Assembly (NCBI GenBank): GCA_937928085.1 | Contig: CALFVU010000004.1 | Coordinates: 1-64,000, forward strand | Length of the DNA: 64,000 bases | Source of the DNA: an uncultured bacterium | GTDB lineage: Bacteria > Spirochaetota > Leptospiria > Leptospirales > Leptonemataceae | Direction: 5' to 3' | In this document: positions 57,327 through 64,000 of the stretch, piece by piece | Layout: every line of letters starts with the position of its first letter | Position numbering within the stretch: the stretch's first letter is position 1 | Notes under the pieces: model-generated | The model's input: only the letters and a program-made list of their open reading frames with translations | What the model was told of the DNA's origin: nothing | The model's database searches: none | Made by a program: the position numbers and the translations under genes

Positions 57327-58568
57327 ATGAGAAAGCAGTTTCATATACCACAATTCTATCGCTCTGTAATTATTTCGAATATTAAAAAATTAAAAAACCA
57401 AAAAGACAAATTTCGAAAAGATTTAAGTCCTAGTATCATTGATTTGAAAAAAGTTGTAATTAAAATTGCAAGGCATTTTGGTTTTTGCTATGGAGTAGAA
57501 AATGCAATTGAAATCGCATATCGTTCTATAGAAGAAAATCCTTCGAAAAATATCTACTTAATTAGCGAGATGATTCATAATCCTCTTGTAAATAAAGATT
57601 TAAACACAAGAGGAGTTCAATTTTTAATGAAAACCGATGGAACTCAAATGCTATCTTTTGATAATTTAAAAAAAGAAGATGTTGTTATTATACCTGCATT
57701 TGGAACTACATTAGAAATCATGAATACAATTAAAAAAAAAGGAATACAAAAAATTTATAACACTACCTGCCCTTTTGTAGAAAAAGTTTGGCACCGATCT
57801 GAACAATTAGGAAAAAAAGGATTTACGATTATAATCCATGGTAGATATAATCACGAAGAGACAAAAGCTACGTTTTCTCATGCAAAATTTTATGCTCCTT
57901 CAATCGTAATTCAAGATATAGAAGAAGCTAAAATTTTAAGAGATTTTATCCTAGGTGAAAAATCTTACGAACAATTTTTATTTTTCTTTAAAAATCGTAT
58001 TTCTGAGAATTTTGATCCCGTAAAAGACTTAATCAAAATAGGAGTAGTAAATCAAACTACTATGCTTGCAACAGAGACATTAGAAGTTAGTGAAATTCTA
58101 AAAAAAGCAATGATTCAAAAATACGGTATACAGAATTTAGAAGAACATTTTGCAGATACAAAAGATACACTTTGTTATGCAACATGGGAAAACCAAAATT
58201 CCTTAAAAGTTCTTTTAGAATCTAAAGGTGATATTGCTATTATTGTAGGCGGATATAATTCTTCTAACACATCTCATTTAGTTGAATTGTGCGAAGAGAA
58301 ATTACCAACTTTTTATATAAAAGATGAAGAAGAAATTATCTCCAAAGATAAAATTCGACATCTAAATCTTAAAAAAAAAGAGACTATCATTACAGAGAAT
58401 TGGTTTCCTAGAAAAGAACCTATCGTGATTCTCCTATCTGCTGGTGCAAGTTGTCCCGATGCGTTGGTTGATAAAGTAATTCAAAAAATAGCAAAAATAT
58501 TTGATGTAGAAGAAGAATTAGAAAGTTTTGTAAAAAATTTAATCTCGCAACTTGAACAATCAAAATAA
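57327..58568 (+). CDS. ispH: 4-hydroxy-3-methylbut-2-enyl diphosphate reductase (long form)
   Basis: 413 residues; last step of the MEP isoprenoid pathway. The cluster cysteines are in ARHFGFCYGVENA, YNTTCPFVEKVW and LSAGASCPDALV, and the substrate histidines in SEMIHNPLVN and HGRYNHEETKATFSHA. The length and the YNHEETKATFSHA block match the plant/cyanobacterial-type IspH rather than the ~310-residue proteobacterial form. The next lipoprotein ATG follows its stop directly. Confidence 0.93.
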   Translation: MRKQFHIPQFYRSVIISNIKKLKNQKDKFRKDLSPSIIDLKKVVIKIARHFGFCYGVENAIEIAYRSIEENPSKNIYLISEMIHNPLVNKDLNTRGVQFLMKTDGTQMLSFDNLKKEDVVIIPAFGTTLEIMNTIKKKGIQKIYNTTCPFVEKVWHRSEQLGKKGFTIIIHGRYNHEETKATFSHAKFYAPSIVIQDIEEAKILRDFILGEKSYEQFLFFFKNRISENFDPVKDLIKIGVVNQTTMLATETLEVSEILKKAMIQKYGIQNLEEHFADTKDTLCYATWENQNSLKVLLESKGDIAIIVGGYNSSNTSHLVELCEEKLPTFYIKDEEEIISKDKIRHLNLKKKETIITENWFPRKEPIVILLSAGASCPDALVDKVIQKIAKIFDVEEELESFVKNLISQLEQSK

Positions 58569-59408
58569 ATGTATCGGTATTTATTGTTTTTTTTACTAGG
58601 AATTTTTTGTAATACTCCGTACAACTATTTACATTATACATTTGAATATAAAAATGATAAAAACGCATTAGAAGAAATTTATCAAGAAAACTTTTTATTT
58701 ATCGAAGCTTCGAATGAATGTATGGAATATCAAATCATTTTAGGAAATCTTTTATCTGAACCGTTTTTTTTTGTAAAAGAATTTCAGAATCTTTTATTAT
58801 ACGAAAAACAATTTTTTTGGATTAGAGCATATCTGAAAAATAAATCCCAAAACGAAATAAAACTAAACTCAATTTATCTTTTAAAAAATAAAGAAAAAAT
58901 TCTACCTTATAACTCTGATTTACAAAATTTTATTAAACATTTTCCTATATATTTAAATCGTAGACCACTATTTTGGTATTTAATTCCTAAAGATCCAGCT
59001 TTGTATTTTTTTTATAATTATGAATGGTGGGAAGATTTTTATACTAATCAAAACGAACCAAAATACAATTTAAAAAAAATAGATTATTACTCTGAATATT
59101 TTTCTAATCAAGATTGGTTTATTTTAAGACCGGAAAAAGAAGTTTTATTCTTCATAATTTTTCCTAACATTATTGAAGATCTTCACGAAATCTATACATT
59201 TAATATAGAATGGAAAAATTGTAAAATAGAAATTCCCTTTTTATATAAAATAGAAACTACAAAAGAAATAAAACAAAAAAAAGAAACACAAAAAATCATA
59301 CAAAAACTAAGAATGCAAAATATAGAATGGGAAAACAAAATGCAAAAAAAACTCAGAGAACATAGCTTTCGAAGAAAATACTTTCTTGATATTCTTTTTG
59401 AAGACTAA
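58569..59408 (+). CDS. Hypothetical lipoprotein
   Basis: 279 residues. Signal MYRYLLFFLLGIFCN with lipidation Cys14. The mature protein is rich in aromatic residues (Tyr, Phe, Trp) and ends in a basic, coiled-coil-like tail (KEIKQKKETQKIIQKLRMQN). No family recognised. It begins at the base after the ispH stop, so it is probably co-translated with it. Confidence 0.62.
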   Translation: MYRYLLFFLLGIFCNTPYNYLHYTFEYKNDKNALEEIYQENFLFIEASNECMEYQIILGNLLSEPFFFVKEFQNLLLYEKQFFWIRAYLKNKSQNEIKLNSIYLLKNKEKILPYNSDLQNFIKHFPIYLNRRPLFWYLIPKDPALYFFYNYEWWEDFYTNQNEPKYNLKKIDYYSEYFSNQDWFILRPEKEVLFFIIFPNIIEDLHEIYTFNIEWKNCKIEIPFLYKIETTKEIKQKKETQKIIQKLRMQNIEWENKMQKKLREHSFRRKYFLDILFED

Positions 59409-59441
59409 ATTTTTATCCAATTTATTTTTTTATAAAATTAT

Positions 59442-60707
59442 TTAAATTTGATAAATCTGTTTAATTTTATAGTGTTTCCATAAATAAAAATTGATAAATA
59501 TTGCAAAAATAGCTGTAATTGGGCTAAAAATCCATATCCATAAAGGATCTTCTGAAAAAAAATCTTGAATTAAACCCGAGAAAATAGGCCCTATAGACCA
59601 GCCTATAGTTCGTATCAATCCCAGATAAGAAGAAACGAAATTGTTTAAGGAATGAGTGTTGATATTTTGATTTGTTTTATCTGCAAGAATACTTATAAAA
59701 CTATGTAGTGACGAAATAGATAACAACTCTCCAAGCGTGATAACTATCACACTAAGATATAGGCATGAAAAAGGCAAATGAAATTGTGAAAAAATTCCAA
59801 TAGAAAGATAACCTAAAAAATAAAAAAAAGTTCCTAATTGAATTGAATAAAATAAATTTTTAAACCAAACTGATATAGGAAGTTGTAATAATACAACCAT
59901 AATTCCATTCAAAAAATAAATTTTTCCCAAACTAATTTTAGAAACAGAATAATAATGAGTAATAAAAACTGACAATGGCGTTATCAGTAAAGACATAACA
60001 ATAAAAATATGAATGGAATTAATCAAAAACAATACTAAAATTTTATTATTAAAAAAATTTTTATAATCTTCTTTTATTTGATTTGATTTTTGAATTTTAG
60101 GTTCATCTTTGATAAAAAAACTGAATAAGATTAAAGTTAAAATTGTTAGAAGTGAAGTACCAAAAAAAGGTATAGAATAATCATATTCAACTAAAAAGCC
60201 ACCTAGCAAAGGTCCGAAAGACCAACCGATATTCATTCCAATACGATGAATACTAAAAGCAATATTTCGATTTGCCGGACTTGATTTTTGCATCACAAGA
60301 GACTCCATTGGAGATACAGAAAGACTTAATAAAAAAGAATTTATCAATAACAAAGGGATCAAAGCTATGTAAGAAAAATCAAAATAAATAAATAAACCTA
60401 TCATAAAAAAAATCAATGTTCGTATTGCAAAAGAGATTAAAATTACTTTTCTTTCCCCAAAAAAATTTGATAAAAGATTTACGAAAAACCAACTTGTAAG
60501 TCCTATTAAAGTTGAAATTCCAGAAATCATACCAATAAAAGTAGAAGAAAGTTTTTTCACTTCTAATAAATAAACAGGTATAAACACATAAGACATCGTA
60601 TAACCAAAAGCAACAAATAATCTTGCAAGTGTAATATAGTAAATTTCAGAGGAAAGATGTATGATCATATTTTCATTTAAAAATACTACTTTGTATTGAC
60701 TATTCAT
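59442..60707 (-). CDS. Major facilitator superfamily transporter
   Basis: 421 residues with about 12 transmembrane helices and a central loop (KDEPKIQKSNQIKEDYK). The loop between helices 2 and 3 (NLLSNFFGERKVILIS) and PVYLLEVKKLSS look like MFS drug- or sugar-efflux families. The substrate is unknown. An internal Met at residue 14 (60668) is a possible alternative start. It contains an exact copy of the 14-mer repeat and is divergent from the mutase-like gene. Confidence 0.8.
   Translation of the reverse strand: MNSQYKVVFLNENMIIHLSSEIYYITLARLFVAFGYTMSYVFIPVYLLEVKKLSSTFIGMISGISTLIGLTSWFFVNLLSNFFGERKVILISFAIRTLIFFMIGLFIYFDFSYIALIPLLLINSFLLSLSVSPMESLVMQKSSPANRNIAFSIHRIGMNIGWSFGPLLGGFLVEYDYSIPFFGTSLLTILTLILFSFFIKDEPKIQKSNQIKEDYKNFFNNKILVLFLINSIHIFIVMSLLITPLSVFITHYYSVSKISLGKIYFLNGIMVVLLQLPISVWFKNLFYSIQLGTFFYFLGYLSIGIFSQFHLPFSCLYLSVIVITLGELLSISSLHSFISILADKTNQNINTHSLNNFVSSYLGLIRTIGWSIGPIFSGLIQDFFSEDPLWIWIFSPITAIFAIFINFYLWKHYKIKQIYQI
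59737..59750 (+). repeat. GTGATAACTATCAC element inside the MFS gene
   Basis: Exact 14-mer. On the gene (minus) strand it is read as part of VIVIT in a transmembrane helix. Confidence 0.65.
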
Positions 60708-60741
60708 AATTTAAAAATATTATAGAAAAAAAATCAAACTT

Positions 60742-62622
60742 ATGAAAAATGAACCTATGAAACCTCAAATCGATTTGTCTGATTATTATCCTAGTGAAGA
60801 TCGAAAATTATTCAATGAATTTCCAAGATATTCAAAAGAAGTCTGGATAGAAGAAATTTACAAAACATTAGAAAAATTTAATAAACCAAAAGATCTCGAT
60901 AGTATTTCGTGGAAAACATATGATGGATTAAATATTTTACCCTTTTATACAAAAGAAGATTTACAAAGTATAGAATGGATTTATGAATATCCTTTTATTA
61001 AAAAAAATCAAAGCAGTCAATCCTGGGAAATTATTCAATACATTCAAGGTAAACAAGATGAAATTTTACAAAAGCTTGAACAAACAACACGTCGTGGTGC
61101 CGATGGTGTAATCTTACCAATAGGTTCTAATGGTTATCCTTACATTTTTTATGGAACAGGAATCTCTGATTTTGAATTTTTAAAAAAAACATTCAAAAAT
61201 TACCAATTTTCTTTTTATCTATTTGGTGGCTCATTAGAATTATTAAACTTTCTTAAACAAATTGAACTAAACAAAGAAAAAGTTTCGATATTATTAGATC
61301 CATTTTTAGATATAATAATTGAGGAAAGGTATAACGAAGAGTACAAAAAAATAATAAAAACAATACAGGAAATAAATCCTATTTTTCCTTGCATAGCGAT
61401 AAGAGGTGATTTATATCAACATATGGGACTTCCCACTGCCTTAGAACTAGCTTTAACAATAAGTCAATTTGCAGAAATTTTATACTTATTAGATCAAGAA
61501 AAGCGATTAGAGTTTTTGTCTAAAATGACGATTGTACAATCAGTTGGTTCTTTATATTTTTTAGAAATTGCAAAGTTACGAGCAACACGAAGACTCATTT
61601 CTATGATTGTTTCTGGATTTGATATAGAAGAAATTTCTGCACCCAAGCAGTTTATTGTTACTTCAAATTGGAATCATTCCATATATGACTTGTATAACAA
61701 TTTATTAAGAAACACAATTTCTACTATGGCTGGAATTTTAGGAGGTGCAGATTCAATTGTAGTATTACCCATTAACTCTGTAAATCAACAAGATGATGAA
61801 TTTACTCGAAGACTAGCAATTAACACACAACTTATTGCAAAATACGAAAGTCACATGGATTTTGTAGTCGATCCTCTTGGAGGTTCTTATTACGTAGAAA
61901 CAATTACAGATATGATAATAAAAAAAGCTTGGGAGATTTTTTTAGAAATAGAAGATCAAGGCGGTTTCTTACAAGCTTTTCGTAATGGTTATATTTCTGA
62001 TCGAATAGCACAAAAACAACAAGAAATTATAAAAAATATAAAATCTCGAAAAGAATTTTTATTAGGTGTGAATCAATATCCAAAACCAGATGATTTTTTA
62101 TTAAACGAGTATAAAGAATTTAAACTAATTGGAACATATGATCCAAAAAGGAAAATTCAATTTTTTCGTGCAGCTACTTTTTTTGAAGAACTACGCCTCA
62201 AAACAGAAAAGCTTTCTAAAGAGAAGGGTATACCCGTGGTGCAACTAATCCCTTTTGGAAAGTTGGCTCAACAAAGAGCTCGAGCTTCATTTATTTTGAA
62301 TTTTTTTACAGTAGCTGGTTTTATCGTAAATGATCCGGGAGATTTAAAGAATAAAGAAACAATTATACAATTCTTAAAAGAAATTTCTTATAAAGAATCT
62401 TTGATCAAATGTTATGTATTATGCTCTAGTGATGATGAATATCTTCCAATGTTTTTAGAAATCAAAGAAGAATTACAAAAACTCAAAAAACCGATTTTGA
62501 TTGCTGGACTTCCTAAAGAATCTGAAGAGTTAAAAAACTTAGGAATTTTTGATTTCATTCACATAAAAAGTAATTTTTACGAAACTTTACTCAAATATCA
62601 AAAACTATTTTTAGAAATTTAA
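60742..62622 (+). CDS. Methylmalonyl-CoA mutase small (non-catalytic) subunit-like protein
   Basis: 626 residues, homologous in layout to the mutase barrel: TRRGADGVILPIG, FGGSLELLNFLK, AIRGDLYQHMGLPTALELALT, TNTQLIAKYESHMDFVVDPLGGSYYVE-like (visible as NTQLIAKYESHM and DPLGGSYYVE). The C-terminal region is a degenerate flavodoxin-like domain with no DxHxxG cobalamin motif, so it should not bind B12. It is the expected partner of the catalytic subunit at 13625, but is encoded 45 kb away and without meaB. Its stop overlaps the convergent TPR gene by 4 nt. Confidence 0.85.
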   Translation: MKNEPMKPQIDLSDYYPSEDRKLFNEFPRYSKEVWIEEIYKTLEKFNKPKDLDSISWKTYDGLNILPFYTKEDLQSIEWIYEYPFIKKNQSSQSWEIIQYIQGKQDEILQKLEQTTRRGADGVILPIGSNGYPYIFYGTGISDFEFLKKTFKNYQFSFYLFGGSLELLNFLKQIELNKEKVSILLDPFLDIIIEERYNEEYKKIIKTIQEINPIFPCIAIRGDLYQHMGLPTALELALTISQFAEILYLLDQEKRLEFLSKMTIVQSVGSLYFLEIAKLRATRRLISMIVSGFDIEEISAPKQFIVTSNWNHSIYDLYNNLLRNTISTMAGILGGADSIVVLPINSVNQQDDEFTRRLAINTQLIAKYESHMDFVVDPLGGSYYVETITDMIIKKAWEIFLEIEDQGGFLQAFRNGYISDRIAQKQQEIIKNIKSRKEFLLGVNQYPKPDDFLLNEYKEFKLIGTYDPKRKIQFFRAATFFEELRLKTEKLSKEKGIPVVQLIPFGKLAQQRARASFILNFFTVAGFIVNDPGDLKNKETIIQFLKEISYKESLIKCYVLCSSDDEYLPMFLEIKEELQKLKKPILIAGLPKESEELKNLGIFDFIHIKSNFYETLLKYQKLFLEI

Positions 62623-63458
62623 TCATTCTTTGATTTGGCATCTAGGGCTTTTTTTAAATATTCTAATGCATTTTGTTTGTTTCCAGAAAAAAGAGAAAGA
62701 AGGCTTAAATCTAAATAAGCTTTCGAATCCTCTTTTTCTTGTATTTCTTTTGTTTTTAGAATCAATTTTTGTTGAATTTCCTCAGCAAATTGCTTATAAT
62801 CATTTTCTCTTTTATTTTTTAAATCTTCTACATATTGCTCAAAAGATTTAAATTTATGATCCTTTTCTGTAATTTCTTTTAATTCTTCAAGAAACTCTTC
62901 TGTTTTATTTAGTTTTAGTAATATCCCTGTTTTAAGATTTTTTAAAGTTAGATTTTCGGGAAATATTTTTAAATATTGATTACAAAATTCTAAAGCTTTT
63001 TCTAATTTTTCAGATTTGATCAAAGAAAGAACTATACCTTCGATTGCCAGCTTGTTATTTGGTTCTTTTTTTAAAATTAAAGAAAAGATTTTTAATGCGT
63101 TTTGAAAGTCACCTAACAGTTCATAAATGTAACCTAAAAGCAAATAACTTCTTATAAAATTAGAATTTATCTGTATGGACTCTAAAAGCATATTTTTGGA
63201 ATTTTCGTAATCTTGTATGTGAAAATATTCAATACCTAAATTATGCAAAGCATTAACATCTTTAGGAAAATATTTAAGGTATTCTGTATAAGCATTAATG
63301 GCTTGTTTATGACGATTTAGTTTTGAGGAAAGAAAGCCCAATTTAAACAACAATTTAGGATTTTTTAATTGAATATATATTTCTTTATAAATTTCAAAAG
63401 AGCGACTCCAATCTCCTTTTTGTTCAAGTTGCTTTGCTAAAATAAGTTTATCTTTCAT
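62619..63458 (-). CDS. TPR-repeat protein
   Basis: 279 residues made almost wholly of tetratricopeptide repeats (LFKLGFLSSKLNRHKQAINAY; ALHNLGIEYFHIQDYENSKNML; SYLLLGYIYELLGDFQNALKIF), with no signal peptide. It is a scaffold for protein-protein contact; partners unknown. It lies 16 bp downstream of nadC on the same strand. Confidence 0.8.
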   Translation of the reverse strand: MKDKLILAKQLEQKGDWSRSFEIYKEIYIQLKNPKLLFKLGFLSSKLNRHKQAINAYTEYLKYFPKDVNALHNLGIEYFHIQDYENSKNMLLESIQINSNFIRSYLLLGYIYELLGDFQNALKIFSLILKKEPNNKLAIEGIVLSLIKSEKLEKALEFCNQYLKIFPENLTLKNLKTGILLKLNKTEEFLEELKEITEKDHKFKSFEQYVEDLKNKRENDYKQFAEEIQQKLILKTKEIQEKEDSKAYLDLSLLSLFSGNKQNALEYLKKALDAKSKND

Positions 63459-63474
63459 GATTTTTAATCTTATA

Positions 63475-64000
63475 TTAAATTTCCATGCTTATATCGAGAA
63501 ATTTTGCACTATGGGTTAGAAATCCCATACTTATTCCCACATCATTTATTTCTGATAGTTGTTGTAAATTTTCAGGTTTCCAACCACCAGAAATTTCAAC
63601 CAATGGCTTTTTTATATTGTGTTTCGTACACGTTTCTTCGATTCGTTTTAAACAATCTTTAATTTGATCAACATCCATATTATCTAACATAAGGATATCT
63701 ACCTTCGAAAGAATTGCTTCTTCTATTTGTTCGATGTTTTCTATTTCTACCTCTATAAGTTTATCGGGATATTTATGGCGAATCTTATCAACTGCTTTCT
63801 GAATTCCTTTTATTGCCTTTATATGATTATCCTTTAGCATTACCATATCGGACAAGTCAATTCTATGATTCGAACCACCACCACAGTAGACCGCATATTT
63901 TGCTAATTTTCGGTATCCAGGTATCGTTTTTCTTGTATCTAAAATATTAATTGTTGGATTAATCGTTTTTGCTAATTCTACTGTTTGATGTGTTAAGGTA
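63475..64000 (-). CDS. nadC: Nicotinate-nucleotide pyrophosphorylase (carboxylating), partial
   Basis: The C-terminal ~174 residues are present; the gene continues past the right edge. Family blocks are ILDTRKTIPGYRKLAKYAV, YCGGGSNHRIDLSDMVMLKDNHI, EVEIENIEQIEEAI and LMLDNMD, then ISGGW (product loop). NadC converts quinolinate to nicotinate mononucleotide in NAD synthesis. The frame is intact from 64000 to the stop. Confidence 0.95.
   Translation of the reverse strand, partial: TLTHQTVELAKTINPTINILDTRKTIPGYRKLAKYAVYCGGGSNHRIDLSDMVMLKDNHIKAIKGIQKAVDKIRHKYPDKLIEVEIENIEQIEEAILSKVDILMLDNMDVDQIKDCLKRIEETCTKHNIKKPLVEISGGWKPENLQQLSEINDVGISMGFLTHSAKFLDISMEI

Noticed and set aside
1-64000. CRISPR arrays, insertion sequences, prophage or integrase genes
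   Set aside because: I saw no regular spacer-repeat arrays, transposase or integrase motifs, or phage structural genes anywhere in the window.

Overview
This window is a strongly AT-rich bacterial chromosome segment, densely packed with genes on both strands. The gene content points to a spirochaete related to Leptospira, though this is an inference without a phylogeny. The clues are a late lipid A acyltransferase (so a Gram-negative envelope with LPS), an isolated FlbD flagellar protein, many short lipoproteins with loose spirochaete-like lipoboxes (INC, FSFC, LLYC), a protein with two cyclic-nucleotide domains and a TPR-like linker, a cysteine-rich repeat protein, a DUF1564-like protein, and a 31-residue AURKAIP1/COX24-type ribosomal protein. 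The lifestyle it suggests is aerobic or microaerophilic, using fatty or branched-chain acids.

Layout. 1-11.6 kb: lipid A acyltransferase, mnmG, an alpha/beta hydrolase, a C_GCAxxG_C_C protein, a PhoR/PhoB-like two-component pair, a prohibitin-like protein, a LEA14-like lipoprotein, a cation efflux transporter, the double cNMP protein and trmL. 11.9-15.8 kb: a tightly overlapping minus-strand operon of methylmalonyl-CoA mutase, its MeaB chaperone and rpiA; a second, B12-motif-less mutase subunit lies 45 kb away at 60.7 kb. 16-30 kb: a TPR protein, phosphohexomutase, the tiny ribosomal protein, an outer-membrane protein behind a long leader, a nitrilase, an oxidoreductase, ilvE, leuC, mutY, lipoproteins, a CPBP protease and flbD.

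30.3-46.8 kb is the most coherent block. A CAU-anticodon tRNA is followed 50 bp later by a full cbb3 oxidase locus (ccoN-O-Q-P-G-H-S, a small membrane ORF, ccoI), in which CcoP has only one haem site and a perfect 14-bp hairpin separates structural from assembly genes. Next come exbB-exbD-exbD-tonB, then a beta-helix lipoprotein, a small lipoprotein, a large TonB-dependent receptor and a TlpA-type thioredoxin. Together they give a terminal oxidase with its copper loading, and a TonB-driven outer-membrane uptake system.

47-64 kb: a desaturase/hydroxylase overlapping an OlsB-like acyltransferase, leuS, lipoproteins, an atypical SDR, a predicted exported PCMT, a DegT aminotransferase, a long-form ispH, an MFS transporter, the mutase-like subunit, a TPR protein and truncated nadC.

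The main structure that genes do not explain is a near-palindromic 14-mer, GTGATAACTATCAC. It occurs three times exactly and twice with one mismatch, always in the same orientation, both between genes and inside genes in two reading frames. Two of the copies sit in a composite repeat with a TGATTC/GAATCA hairpin at identical spacing.
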